Positions 12,151-23,780 of a stretch of 64,000 bases of DNA are shown here, piece by piece. Both the position numbers and the translations under genes were made by a program. The notes under the pieces were generated by a model. The model had not been told where the DNA came from. It made no database searches and saw only the letters and a list, made by a program, of their open reading frames with translations. Within the stretch, counting starts at the first letter, position 1, and every line of letters begins with the position of its first letter. Source of the stretch: Wolfiporia cocos (lineage: Eukaryota > Basidiomycota > Agaricomycetes > Polyporales > Phaeolaceae); assembly GCA_029448655.1 (NCBI GenBank), contig JACCLO010000009.1, positions 1,550,001-1,614,000 of the forward strand. The letters are read 5' to 3'.

Positions 12151-13148
12151 CTAAGGATGGACACAGGTTGCAAAACTTTCAGAAAGTCGTGGATAGTAAA
12201 TTCAGCGCGCCGCCGTTTGCCACCGGATCTTTTCAGATGGATAGCCAGGTATCCTGTCTATGTGACAAAAATATAATGTCAACGGATGCGTATGTTGAAC
12301 GAGTGAGCGAGACGTTCCAAGTGGAGGGTGTCAAATGGACAGAGGTTGCAAAATTATGTCACAGATCATCACGCACTGCCGCGCATGCCGAGATCGCGGC
12401 AGTCAGCCGGCTTGACCGGCACGCAGGTCTTACCGTGATTCAGGCCACTGAAGGATTTATGATCAGATCTCCGTCAGGATACCGAGAACCAAAACAGATA
12501 TATGTTCAAACTAACGGCGCGCAAATGCTCTTCATAAGTCACTGCCAATGTTCGATGGCAAATAGAAGGGATAAGCGGAGTGATAGTAAGTGTCGCCACC
12601 GCTATTTCTGCGAATTCGACCGCTGAGAACTTTGGCCTTAGGCATTGCTGATGCTGGTTCTTGTGGGAGAAGACAGCGCATCCAGCTCACGGCGACAAGG
12701 TGGCCAACATGCCGAAGTGGCCGAAACGGAGTTTGAATATATGAGATTGCGTGACTTCCTTTCTGGGTAATGAACCAGCGCTTTGTTGCATTTGAACATT
12801 GTTCCGTAATTCTACACAGAGTCTGTACCACAATGAGGACCGGAGATTGATCATAAGAGTGGTATTATGTATATTACATTACTCCAAGAAGAGTGAGACA
12901 TTTCAATCACTGGATCGGATTAGATCTGGAAATCAATGCATGAATTTCACAATCTTGGAGGCATTTGCGACACTAATGATTTTCTACAGTGTCCGTCACT
13001 TGGAAATAGCACAATATTATGGCATCCACTTCAAGATCAGAAGCATGGGTATTGTTATGATTATTTCAGGGGGCCAGCCCTTACTACTTCTCGCTATGTG
13101 AGCCAGTTTGCAACCTGTGTCCGCTTTGCAACCTGTGTCCATCCTTAG
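12151..13148. mobile_element. TA-flanked inverted-repeat element, non-autonomous, 998 bp
   Basis: Termini are near-perfect inverted repeats of about 24 bases beginning CTAAGGATGGACACAGG, flanked on both sides by TA (12149-12150 and 13149-13150). The terminal motif recurs in part as a direct copy at about 12334 and again just inside the right end (about 13108-13121). A TA duplication is typical of Tc1/mariner-like elements. No transposase frame is present, so this is a deletion derivative or MITE-type element. Confidence 0.6.
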
Positions 13149-13150
13149 TA

Positions 13151-16100
13151 CATTGGCTTCCCGCAGTCCGTGAGACCATCGCAGACGCGCCACTCGTATC
13201 CGTTTAGCAGCTGTGCAGTGTGTCACTGTAAATTTGCATGCTCCCGAAGTTCTGCCAGGGCGCGATCGCGAGATACACAAGGATTGATGACACGGTTAGA
13301 TATGTGCAGCATTGGGGTCAGTCCTGGAGTTTACTAACTCGGAAAGCGACAACACTAGCATTCAGTCTTTGATTGAGAATAGATTGATTTTGTGAAGTTG
13401 GTCCGCAGTGCCGCTCGTGGCTACTATATGGATCGCCGCGGCGGTGCGAACGATCGAAGGATGTCGGACCGTAGTGCATAATATCTGATGCATGGCTGGG
13501 TGGTCTTAGATTGTTGACGACGCATCAATCGATCACTTCCCGCACAGACCGGTATAATAAGCGCTCCGATCTGCAACCCACTTCCTGATTTGTGGACGCG
13601 CAAACATGTCGTGTAGAAAGGCTGTGTATGTATAGTTTGCCAATATCAATATCTACTACCACACTGGCACCTCCTTCATAAGCAATGGTTTGAACACATG
13701 GAGCAGCGATTGTGTAATTTCATCTCACCGACTAAATTACGACGATCCCCATTTTTGTTTAAGCCGGCAACTCCTACCTGTGCCATTGTGGGCTTGGGAA
13801 GCTTTGCGGAGCTACGGTGAATGGACTATGGCCGTGTGTGTGGTATTAATGGCGCCGCCCCACCACCTTCTGTGTCTTCTTAGCTTCCAGTCTACGAAGC
13901 TGAGTGGGGATAAATCGTATTATCAACAAGTGAAGATGCATCTTAATAGCTTCGATCTAGTACATAGGTATACCAGCTAAACACTGCATATCTTACATTT
14001 ATGTAGCTCATATTAGAGGAAGTGCTGATTTGGCGTTGGTGCTGAAACTTCCCCTGTACACGGGGTTGAGTATCTGCATCTGCTTCGTGCTAGGACTCAC
14101 TTATTGAATTGAACATATGATTAAGTGTTCGGTGAGTCTATAGAATGTATGCAGTTCAGCCCATCATCGCGCATACTACGCTTCGTAATTTACTATCTAT
14201 CTTGTACGTTGCACCTGATATGAGCGTCTGTCAGGTCGTTTTGGTTAGATGAGTTGACTTTCTCAGGTGAAGCGTCATGTCATGAGAGAAGCTTGTTTCC
14301 AGCTGGAATGAAATCCTTCATATCCTTCGATGCTAAATTAGGTGCTCAATCAGTTGACCATGAACTGGAAATGGATGGTACAGAAGTCATTGCGCTCCGA
14401 GTCAAACACTCATTACGTTAGCGCTAGCTAAATTATCATGTATTGCAAATCTCAACGCAAACACTTCTTGCTACTCAGCTCCATACTACAAGCTGCCTAT
14501 AAGAGATCAGAAAATGTTGTGAGCCGAACTATCGTCATCAGATAGATTACGTGAGATGGGGACAAATCGACCTTCTCAGGCGAAGGTAATATGATTGGTG
14601 TTCTTGGTCCACATGCTCAAATAGCGGTAACATTAATTGGGTCAAAGGGACATCAGCTCACTAGTCAATGGGACTGTTGGAAATAGTGAATGCGATGCAT
14701 CAGTCTGGCAAAGAAGCTGGTTTTTATGTAACACAATGAACATGCCCACAATATGAGGGAAAGAGTGTATGAAAAAGAGAACCGACCAGAGGGTCTTATC
14801 GATATCATTGGATTTCACCATTCCTTAGAGATCATAGATGAGATTTATTGAAAGAAAAACGAAGAAGATCTGAGATCCGGAATCCGAAGCAGGACCATAA
14901 GATACTATCTCTTTAATACGGCACGAATTCTTCGTCAAGTCCTGTGATTTGTGGGAAAATAATATCGATCCCTCGAAGGCCCGCTTTGAGGCGATACTCG
15001 TCGCGCCAGGAGCAATGAGCGCTCAAATCTAAAACGGTGCGAATTCGATCGAAGAAACTGCCTTTCGCTGATATTGACTCCATGAAACAAACAATGACCT
15101 CTAGTAGGTTGATCAAGAACTATATCACGACGTAATCGATGTGAACAGACGCAGATGGCAAAATCTTGAAAGATGACGGAGAGGTCAGCTAGCTTATCAT
15201 AGACGCAATGATTGCATGGCGCGTAGTGAGTGTATTGACAGTCTCACGTGAACATGTTTGATCTCGCTTCATTTAATAAATAGTTCGGACTACCTCATCG
15301 GGATGACACTCCTATGTGGACTAGCAAACCACATCCACACCCCTGGTATCGGTTCCGGATGACCGGTCCATTCAAAGGGTGACAATTAACAATTAGCGGG
15401 AATACGGACAACCGGCATGAAATGCTCGTCAACGCGTGAACGCAAATGAAAGACGCATGTGTCGGTGTAGACGGGGAGAACCGGCAGATTGGGTCTGCTG
15501 TCTCCGAATTGCCGCGGCTTGTGATCCTCCGACGCTCCAGCCGCATATTTTGACTCCGTGGATGGTCGGAAAGCGGCTCCAAAATAACCCTCTTATACTG
15601 CCTCAATCAATCTCAGATTGTATGTGACGTCGCAAATGAAATGTTTCAGGCGCGTGGCTTTGCTCGTGTCGATGCTGCCTACACCGCTCTTTTTCTCCGC
15701 CGACCCATCCTGAGAGATGAAGCTGATTGAATGAGGTCACAATTGGCTAAACGCCATCCGTTATGTGGGGACACGGTATACCCGGAAGTTCCGCATGTCA
15801 GCGACTGACATTAATCCTAGCCAATCACTTACCATCGTTCTTATCCTTCTTAGGCCCGGGAACTCGGAGCAGATACAGATGGTTCTTATTTCCAAAGGCA
15901 GCATTGCAGCCTTCGCGCATTGCTCAACCTAAGACCTTGCACCTCATCATAACCGTCTGAAAAGACCGCTACAGACATGGATCATTACGCACGGCACTCA
16001 ATCTAAATGGGTAGCCTCTCATCCGTTGGAGACTCGTGATAACATCTAATCTGATCGCTCAAAGACATCTCTCCTAAGAGCAGTGATCCTAAGTGAGGTT

Positions 16101-17170
16101 TGCTTCGTGAACTCCGTGGCAGAGGTGGAGTATTGTCATTGTACATCGCGCGAGCCCAGACTGGGCGCTGAACGTAAGCCGCCGCCCCGGCGTTACGCTT
16201 TGGAGAAAGTCTTAGGTCATGCGGGAGACTTTGACAAAGCAGCTGCGGCCAAAATAGCGCAGCCACACTAATGAATTACTGGCGTTGCACGTGGTAATCG
16301 CAGCGAAGTGGGGTTGAGGACTTTCCAGTGGGTACTACACATACTGACTCCGAAGGAGGGGTAGCCAACCGTTCCTAACTATTCGTCAGAGCCATGTGTC
16401 TCATCGCAATGAATATGTTTGACGACCGGCGAAGCGTTCTATTTTTGCAATAATTTCAGGGGACACCTCACCGCCATTACAAGTCAAGCGATTTATTGTT
16501 ACCACTATGTTAACGGTCTCTCTTACCGAAATAGTTCACGTGCGGTTCGAACTGCCAGGATGTCTGTCTTCAGCTTGTTGTGCAAAACTCCTAGACAGCG
16601 CAGCATTTGCTAATCATGCGCTCAGGGTCCCCATTGTAGCACGTCTCTGCAGTTTGACAACCAAGCAAACCATCTCACTTCCGGATTCTCTATAACCACC
16701 GCAATCTTGCTAACACGACCTCCCATCAGGAGAATACCGGTCAGGTGCCAGCGATACATTGCTGGCCCTCAATCTGTAGCACTACACATCAGGCAGCAGC
16801 ATGGTAGCAGCGGTAGCATAGTCAGATTCTCTGATACCCGCTAATGCAATGCGCATTGCCTTGCATGTACATTTACGGAATCAAGATGTGGAGCGCACGC
16901 ACATTGGAAGTCACTGAGCAGATCGGTGGTCTGTCTCCTTTGCCAAAGGAGGCAGCATTCGTGCTGCAAGCACTGCACCTCGCAGCCGGCCACGAACGAA
17001 ACTCCCATAATACTCCCGAACGCCGGGCGAATCTCCGAGAGCCAGGCGGAGAACTCGCGTACGTTTGATTTCGACGTCTGGCGGAGATACAGCTGCCGCG
17101 CCGCTATCATCGGAGCGATCGTCACACTGACGTCCTTGACCTTCCCCGGGTCCGGGAGTACGGTTGCCGA
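13151..17170. other. Gene-poor stretch
   Basis: Four kilobases of moderate-GC sequence with only short frames in all six phases. I could not connect any of them by splice sites into a gene and saw no repeat ends. It is probably decayed or non-coding DNA. Confidence 0.4.
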
Positions 17171-17173
17171 GCT

Positions 17174-17350
17174 GTATCAGGTCAACATCTTGCATTCCAC
17201 GATTTCGCACTCGACATTTTCGCGTTGTTGTCCACGGCCCCTTCTCGCTTCCTGGTCACATCGGCCCATCTATAGACGCCCGTTACGCCATAATTGGCGC
17301 CTTTAGCTGCTGTTTCAGACATCCAAGCTACCCAATACCGCAGGTACCAA
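17174..17350 (+). repeat. Left-half relic of the GTATCAGGTCAAC MITE family
   Basis: It begins with GTATCAGGTCAAC and follows the same order of blocks as the intact copy at 25632-26013: TTGCA-rich start, a CCCCTTCTCGCTT block, then a GCAGGTACC block. The matching right terminus is not found to the right, so the copy is truncated or too diverged. Confidence 0.5.
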
Positions 17351-18153
17351 GTTGTCTTGTAATCCAAATATCATATATACTCGCTTGTCCCTGAAAGTGT
17401 TTATTGGAGGCCTGACCCTCGGCTCCTTCTCACTTCTCGGCCATGTAGGCTCATGTAATGACACTGCCAGGATGCGCTGCGATAGAAGTGCTAAGCAATC
17501 TCGACATGAGTCTCCTCCATTCATGTACGCGCTATCAAGCGCGGTGCGAGGCCTGTAGGCACATAATTATGCAGCGTCGCACAAACTTGTAGTTGGCATT
17601 ATCATCTCTGTGACAATGCAGCAATAATAGCCGTGACTATTGGAATTGCAATCCCGCGGGAACATAAAGCCTGTCTAAAACATTACAATAGCTGTGTATG
17701 CCCTGTCCACACTCCCATACTCTCCCTTCCGCGGCCAATTGGGTGCAGGAGGCGCAAAATGTTGACAGCTCGGCAACCGTCCCATCCCTCGCCCGCGTAG
17801 GCTGCGTGACCCCGCTTGTAAGCCACACGAGCCACACACGGGCGACATGCCCGAAGCCCGAGCGCGCCACCCAACTCCACTCCAAAACGAAACCCAACGC
17901 ATAATTTATTCACCAACTCTATCACCAAGTTATGCAACGCCGATGCGGGGTGCCCTATCCAAGATGCTACATCCTCCGTAAATTACAGCGGCCCGCCGCG
18001 GCGGGGGGGGGGCGGGGGGGCGCAGCCGCGCCACCGGGTGCACGGACGCACCGAATGAAATGCACGCGCGCGCGGGCGGGGGCCCGAGTCGAGTCCCGCC
18101 GCCGAGTCTGCGCCGTCTCGCGAGCGCCCGCGCACGACAGCCGCGCGCGGGGC
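17351..18153. other. Intergenic, with a poly-G tract near 18004
   Basis: No gene seen. A G-run interrupted by single C residues at about 18002-18021 marks the left edge of the GC-rich block that contains the kinase gene. Confidence 0.4.
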
Positions 18154-20806
18154 TCACCGCGCCTCCTCCTCCTCGCCCTCCCACCTGCGCTCGAGGCCGA
18201 CGCGCCCGTCCGCGTCGCCGCAGACGACGAGCCACGCCTCGAGCCTGCGCCCGAGCTCGCCCCCGCGCCCGCCGCACACGTCGCCCGTCGCGTTGAGCAG
18301 CTTCTCCCGCGCCTTCTCCTCCTCCGCGACCTTCTTCGACATCGTGCGCATATGGCCCCGCCCCGCGCCGGCGCCGTCCTCCTGCGCGCGCGCGTGCGCG
18401 TGCTCCCCGTCCGCGGGCGTGTGCGGCTCCGCGCCCTCGTCCCACGCCGCGAACCAGTCCTCCTCGTCCTCCTCCGGCCCGAGGATGCTCGGCACGAGGC
18501 CCTCCTCCCACCCGTCCCACTCGAGGCAGCGGTGCGCCATGCGCAGGCGCGCGCCCGCCGCCTCGTGGTGCAGCCACTCGCGCGCGACCGCCGCGAGCTC
18601 CGCGCTGCGCCCGCCGGGCAGCGCGACCGCGCTGGGCGGCGCGCCCGCCGGCGGGTGCGCGAGCCGCTCGACCGTCGCGCGGAACATCTTCGCCGTGAAC
18701 GGCGACGACTGCAGGAACGTCGGCACGTGCGCGCACGCCCACAGCGGGCGCGTCGTCGTCGCCTCCCAGTCGATGATGCACGTCTGCGGCGCGTCGGCGT
18801 CAGCGTCGCGCGCACGAGATGAAGGAGCGGGGGGGGCGACTCACGATCTTCGAGTGGTCCTTCTCGTCCACGAACACGTTCTCGAGGCTGAGGTCGTGGC
18901 AGTCGAGCGCAAACTCCTCCGCGCCGGCGGCGCCCGCGCCCTCGCCCTGGTGGCACGCGCCGAGGCGCTCCATCATGCGCACGACGCGCGCCATCTCCGC
19001 CCTGCAGCGCGCCTCGCGCTCCTTGAGGTGGCTGACGAGGAACGTGCTGCGCTGCATCCGGCGGTAGTCGCGGTACATCGACGCCCCGGGGCCCTCCCAC
19101 TCCTCCTCGCTCTCCTGCGGGCTCCACTCGTCGCTCGCGTCGCTCTCGTCCCCGGGCAGCGCCGCGACGTGGTGGTGCCGGCTCGCCGCGATCTCGCCCG
19201 GGTCCAGGTGCAGCCGGTGCGGCGCCGCCCGGCCCTCGTTCTCGCGCACCACGCCCTGCACCTCGCGCGCCGCGCACGCCCGCAGGTACGCCCCCGTCGT
19301 CGCCCACGGCCCGCGGTCCAGCTCCCCGCGCGGCAGCTCCCCGCGGTTCGACCCGAAGAACGGCCACGACACGATCGGGCCCACGTGGAACTGCTGCTGC
19401 TGGTGGTGGTGGTGGTGGGGGTGGTGGTGGTCATCGGTCTTGGGCGCCTCCGCGCGCGGCGTCATGAGGAACTGCGGGAGGTAGGACGCGACCGTCGGCG
19501 TCGGCGCGGCGCTTGACACGTCGGAGCTCGCGCCCGCGGCGGCGGCGACGATGTCCGCGGCACCGTCCGGGTCCGGGCCGAGGTAGAGCGAGCCGATGCG
19601 CGGGAAGCGGTGCGCGAAGAGCGGGATGATGAGCCGCGCGACGCTCTCCATGAGCGCGGCGAGCTCCGCGTGGCTCATCGAGTGGAAGACCTGCGCGAGC
19701 GGGACCCCGCGCGCCTGCCCGTCCGCGTCAGCCGGCATCACACACACAGACACGCGCGACGCACCTTGCTGAGCACCATCCACTCGCCGCCGAGGCGGTT
19801 GTACGGGTTCGCGTCCCAGTGGAGCACGTCCGGCACGGGCACGGGCGTGCACGCGCGCAGGTATGCGATCGTCGCGACCTCGCTCGCGGTCTTGAGCCGC
19901 GGGAGGAAGCGCCGCGCGACCCGTGCGACGACCGCGCGGCCCGACGCGAGCGTGACGAGGTATCCCTGTGCAGATGGTCAGCATTGGCGGGCGCAATGTG
20001 CGGGCGCGGGGCGGTCGGGGGACGGCCGGCGCAGCGCAGACGAGGGTCCACCGGCTCGCGTGCTGCACTAGCCGGCGGCTCCCACAGCGCGCAGGTGGCT
20101 CCCACAGAATAGCACCGGCGAAGGCGCCTCGGGCCCGCCGCGCACGGTGGGAGCGCCTCGGGCGCTGTACGTGCACGCGGCTATAGATACCAAACGCGGC
20201 GCGTGCCCGTCGCTGCGATGACGTCGTCCGCGTCCCCTCCCCGTCCCTCGCGCAAAAGAGGCCACACACCTTGTGGAACGTACCCGCGCCGAGAAAGTTG
20301 ATGCGGACGACGTCCTCGGCGGCCTTCTCGCGGACGATGTCGCGCAGGAGGCGGCGGTCGACCTCGAAGCGCGGCGCGCCGTGCACGGCGGCGTCTGCGC
20401 GAGCCTCGGCGGCGCGGTCGGCGTGCTCGAGGTCCCAGTCCCACACGAGCGGCGCGGGCGTGCAGAGCTCGGGCGGCATCGCGGTGCGCAGCGCGTCTGG
20501 GGGTGGGTGTGTGCTTGTGCTTGTGCTGGCGTCGGCGCTGGTGCTTGTGCTGGCGGCGGCGCTGGTGCTGGTGCTGGCGGCGCGGCGGTCGTGGAGCATG
20601 GACGCGGAGGCGGCGAGGAGGCGGTGGACGAGGCTGGTGCGCGGTGTCAGTGGCAGAGTATCGGGGGCAATAGGGGGCGAGGGCAGATAGAAGTAGGCGG
20701 AGATCACGCACTCGTGCTTGCGCGAGCGGGCGCGCTTGGCCTTTAGCGCGGCCACGGCGGCGGCACCCTGGGGCTGCTCATGTGATTGCAGGATGAGGGC
20801 GGGCAT
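18154..20806 (-). CDS. APH/choline-kinase-like phosphotransferase with long disordered inserts
   Basis: Four exons join in phase 0: 20270-20806, 19765-19965, 18845-19714 and 18154-18783, giving 745 residues. Exon 1 ends and exon 2 begins in an N-lobe with GAGTFHK then VARVARRF, the nucleotide-binding part. Exon 3 carries the catalytic loop DCHDLSLENVFVDE (HD-x4-N type), and exon 4 opens with IIDWE, the metal-binding aspartate equivalent of DFG. This motif order is the aminoglycoside phosphotransferase fold widespread in agaricomycetes; substrates are mostly unknown and not antibiotics. Exon 3 has an unusually long insert with His and Gln runs and acidic stretches. Exon 1 contains a Ser/Thr dipeptide repeat. 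No signal peptide. Very high GC produces long spurious frames on both strands, which I disregarded. The catalytic motifs are intact. Confidence 0.78.
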
Positions 20807-20980
20807 CGTCGCTGCTGTCGCTGCTTTTTCGTGCGCGGGGCGCGGATGCTGCTGGCCCCTGGGGCCCGTCGATATATATGCATGCCCATGCGACGCCCGC
20901 ACTGTCTCCGCACGCACCAGCCCTTGCCAGCCCACAGCCCGGGACTCAGACGATCATTGCGCGCCCGCGCAACGCGCATC
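20807..20980 (-). promoter_or_regulatory. Promoter of the kinase gene with TATA-like box
   Basis: A TATATAT run at about 20873-20880 lies some 70 bases upstream of the ATG at 20806, on the correct side for minus-strand transcription. Confidence 0.45.
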
Positions 20981-23780
20981 GGAGCTGTCGGCATTACGCG
21001 GCTGTACCCGGCCGCGCGCCAATCACCCCCCGCGCGTGCCGACGCGGCGGGGCGCGTACCCGACGGGCTTGGCGGCGCTGTGGGCTTGGCACGCGCGTAC
21101 TATGTCGAGCACGTCGCCTGCCTGCGTCGCCTGCGTCGCCTGCGTCGGTTGTCGGCGGTGGCGAGCTGGGCACTGTCGGCGGCGACGGGAACGGCACGGC
21201 ATGGACCGAGCGACGTCTGATAAGCAGCAGCCCACCCTGGCGAGATCCGCCCGCGCCGCAAGCCCAGCTGTGCGTCTGCGCGCTGCCGGTGCCCGTCGCC
21301 CACGAACGTGGACAGCCGCGCGCGGGCATCTGCTGAATCACCCGCGTCAAACACGCCTCTCCAGGCGATATCTACGCGCACCGTCGCCATCCTCGCCCTG
21401 CCTGATGGAACGCTTGCCCGTCGCTGCGCACGCAATCGTCCTCTCCGTCTGTCGCCATCGGGGATAGAGCGGCAGCGCACGCTTGTGGATATCCACAACG
21501 CGATAGCGCTCCGGATCCTATACAACGTGACGCCTGTGCCTGTGCAGATTGGCTGCACAGATTCGTGTCCACATCCATATTCGCGGCCCAGGTGTGATCT
21601 GCAGAGGAGCAGATGTCGAGATGGATGCTTCACTGAATCCCGAAGCGAGGCAAAGCCCGTGCACGGAAATGAAGTGGCACACGGCAAAGCGCGGCGCAGG
21701 CGCCTCCCATACCAGTGCCCGCGCACGTCCCTCTCAGGAGTCAGCACACATGTGAAATGCTAGTACACATGTGAAGGTCAGCACCCGCGTCCGCCGATCC
21801 TCCACAACTGGACCAGCACCCCAGCCAGCAGCGCCACGCGCCCAGCGGCAATGCACGCCACAATGCAGCCGCCATGCCACCGCCGTCTGGTAGCCTCTCT
21901 TCGACACGCACAGCCACCGCCGACCTGATTGCGCTCTGCAGCACCGCAACCCACTGCCCGGGGCGCCGCACAGACGATCTTCCACCGTCGTGTCCAGTGC
22001 GCGAGGCGAGACGCCCTCGTTGTGAAAGAGAAAGAGAGAGAGTGCAGAGACAGCAGTAGCGCGAGAGACCGAATGCATGCGTGCGGGAATGCGAACAAAC
22101 CAAACACAAGAATAGAATGGCCACGACGACACGGACGATCACGTAGCGTATATGCGTAATAAAGTTAAATAATTGTACAACTAAAGGGTGACCTTCTGCT
22201 CGCGCGTAACTGCTCGGCTTCTCTTGGGCGAATGGCGTCGCCTCGCCAGAACTCAGTATAATTGGCTGATTGCAAACGTCGCGTCCTGTCTACGTGCGCA
22301 TCTCGCCGCCCTCGAGCGCGGGACGTCGGTTTGCAATTGGATCGCTGATCGTTCTACGTCGTGCCAGTTCACACATCCGCGGGCTATAGCTCGCAGGCTG
22401 GTCGAGTCGAGAGGATGCTATAGAACCATAAAAATATAGAAACATACTATCATACTAAGAAAAAGCGAATAACTAAGAGAGCAACAGAAGTTTGTGCAGC
22501 GTATTTCATCTCCGCAGCGCGCGACGAGGGAGACCCACTCGTGGTACACTTCCAGGCCACAGAGCCTGCCCCTCCGCCTCGCCGCTCGCGGCAGTGGCAT
22601 TCACAGCTAACAAGGACGTCGGCGCCGCCACGCGCACTTGTCGCCGATCAACGTAGTACTCCGCGCATGCGACCGACACCGGCACGCTCCTCCCGGCCTC
22701 GGCGCGGAGACGCATGCGCGCACATGCGCGCCAGGTACAGACAGCACATATGTCCGCGTAGATGCGCCGTGCACCCAGATTGCCTGCGCAAGATCTATGG
22801 CGGCGACGCGCCGCTGCAGGCATCAACATTAATCGCATCCGCACCCCGTTCGCCGAACCGCTGCGCAGCGGCGCACACCGCGCACCGATGCAGATGGGGC
22901 CTTTACGCTGATTTTGATCCCCGCGGCGGACCAGACGTGCAGGCGGAACCCAAGGGAAGCCGGAGCCCCGACCTCGTCGCGGACTTTCGCGGCTCGCGGC
23001 TCGCGGCTCGCGTCCGCCCGAGGCGCGTCGGCCATGGACATGGTGCCGCGTGCGCCGCGCGCCTCACCCGCCCGTGCCACGAGCGCGTCCCCGCCTTCAG
23101 CTGAGACCTTCAGCGCGCGCATCTCCTCGCCGCGCCGCCGCCGCCCGCCGCACGGCCGACGACGCCCGCTCTCACGAGACCCAGATCCCGGCGGACGGCT
23201 CAGGGCCGGGGAGACGCACAGACATGCAATCCGGGATCCGCCACGCCGCCACGGGTCCAGGTCGCCGCGCGTGGTGCCCTGCCGCTGCCGGCCGCATTGT
23301 CGGATATCGACGGCGTCGGCACCTGTTTGCGCGGCGCCGGGGCTGGAGTGGCTGCGGTTGCGGTTGCGGTTGCGGTTGTCGATGTTGTAGCGGCACAGGG
23401 ACCAAGGCTTGGCACTCGCAAGATCCGGATCATAGCACATCGCTGGACCAGAATAGCGCTTCCCTAGGCATCAAGAAAGAAGGAAATGATGCGGTCATGT
23501 GCGGAGCAGAATGCCCAGTGTATCGGTGACGCTGATCGGATACCACACAATCATACGCACTCTGTGGTGGGTAGGTTCCATCAGACATTGGCCCGAGCTC
23601 ATCGCCCCAAAATCAGAATGTGTCCTTGTGCATCACATGTGCAACTGTCTCTATACGCTTCTGGGAGCACCGAAGCGAACGCCTCCACGCTTTCAGAAGC
23701 TTGGGGCGTTTCTCGTTTCTTGATGACTACGATGACGGTTATGATGAACATGTACCGCCTGACTGACTGCTGACAGTATC
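20980..23780. repeat. Tandem unit A of a decayed triplication (about 2.8 kb)
   Basis: Blocks recur in the same order in unit B. Examples are the segment around 21470-21700 (B: 24490-24720), a pair of CACATGTG octamers at 21747 and 21766 (B: 24854 and 24873), a block at 21801 (B: 24909), and a GTGGGTAGGTTCCATCAGAC block near 23566 (B near 26858). A plus-strand frame through 21308-21763 is partly conserved with B at the protein level, but I cannot identify a product. High GC, no transposon ends. Confidence 0.55.
21308..21763 (+). CDS. Possible coding segment conserved between tandem units
   Basis: An open plus-strand frame whose middle part (about 21465-21600) matches the frame at 24485-24625 in unit B. 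In that aligned part there are five substitutions. Four are silent third-position changes in this frame, and length differences nearby are 6 and 9 bases, keeping frame. Further 3' (21600-21690) substitutions are mostly replacing. Product unknown; the sequence is rich in Arg, Ser and Cys. It may be an exon of a duplicated gene or chance openness in GC-rich DNA. Confidence 0.25.
   Translation: MDSRARASAESPASNTPLQAISTRTVAILALPDGTLARRCARNRPLRLSPSGIERQRTLVDIHNAIALRILYNVTPVPVQIGCTDSCPHPYSRPRCDLQRSRCRDGCFTESRSEAKPVHGNEVAHGKARRRRLPYQCPRTSLSGVSTHVKC

Noticed and set aside
17967..19367. Long minus frame of 466 codons, and plus frame 18293-19516 of 407 codons
   Set aside because: Both are Arg/Ala-rich shadows of the GC-rich kinase gene. 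The kinase frame alone carries HD-x4-N and IIDWE motifs with in-phase introns.
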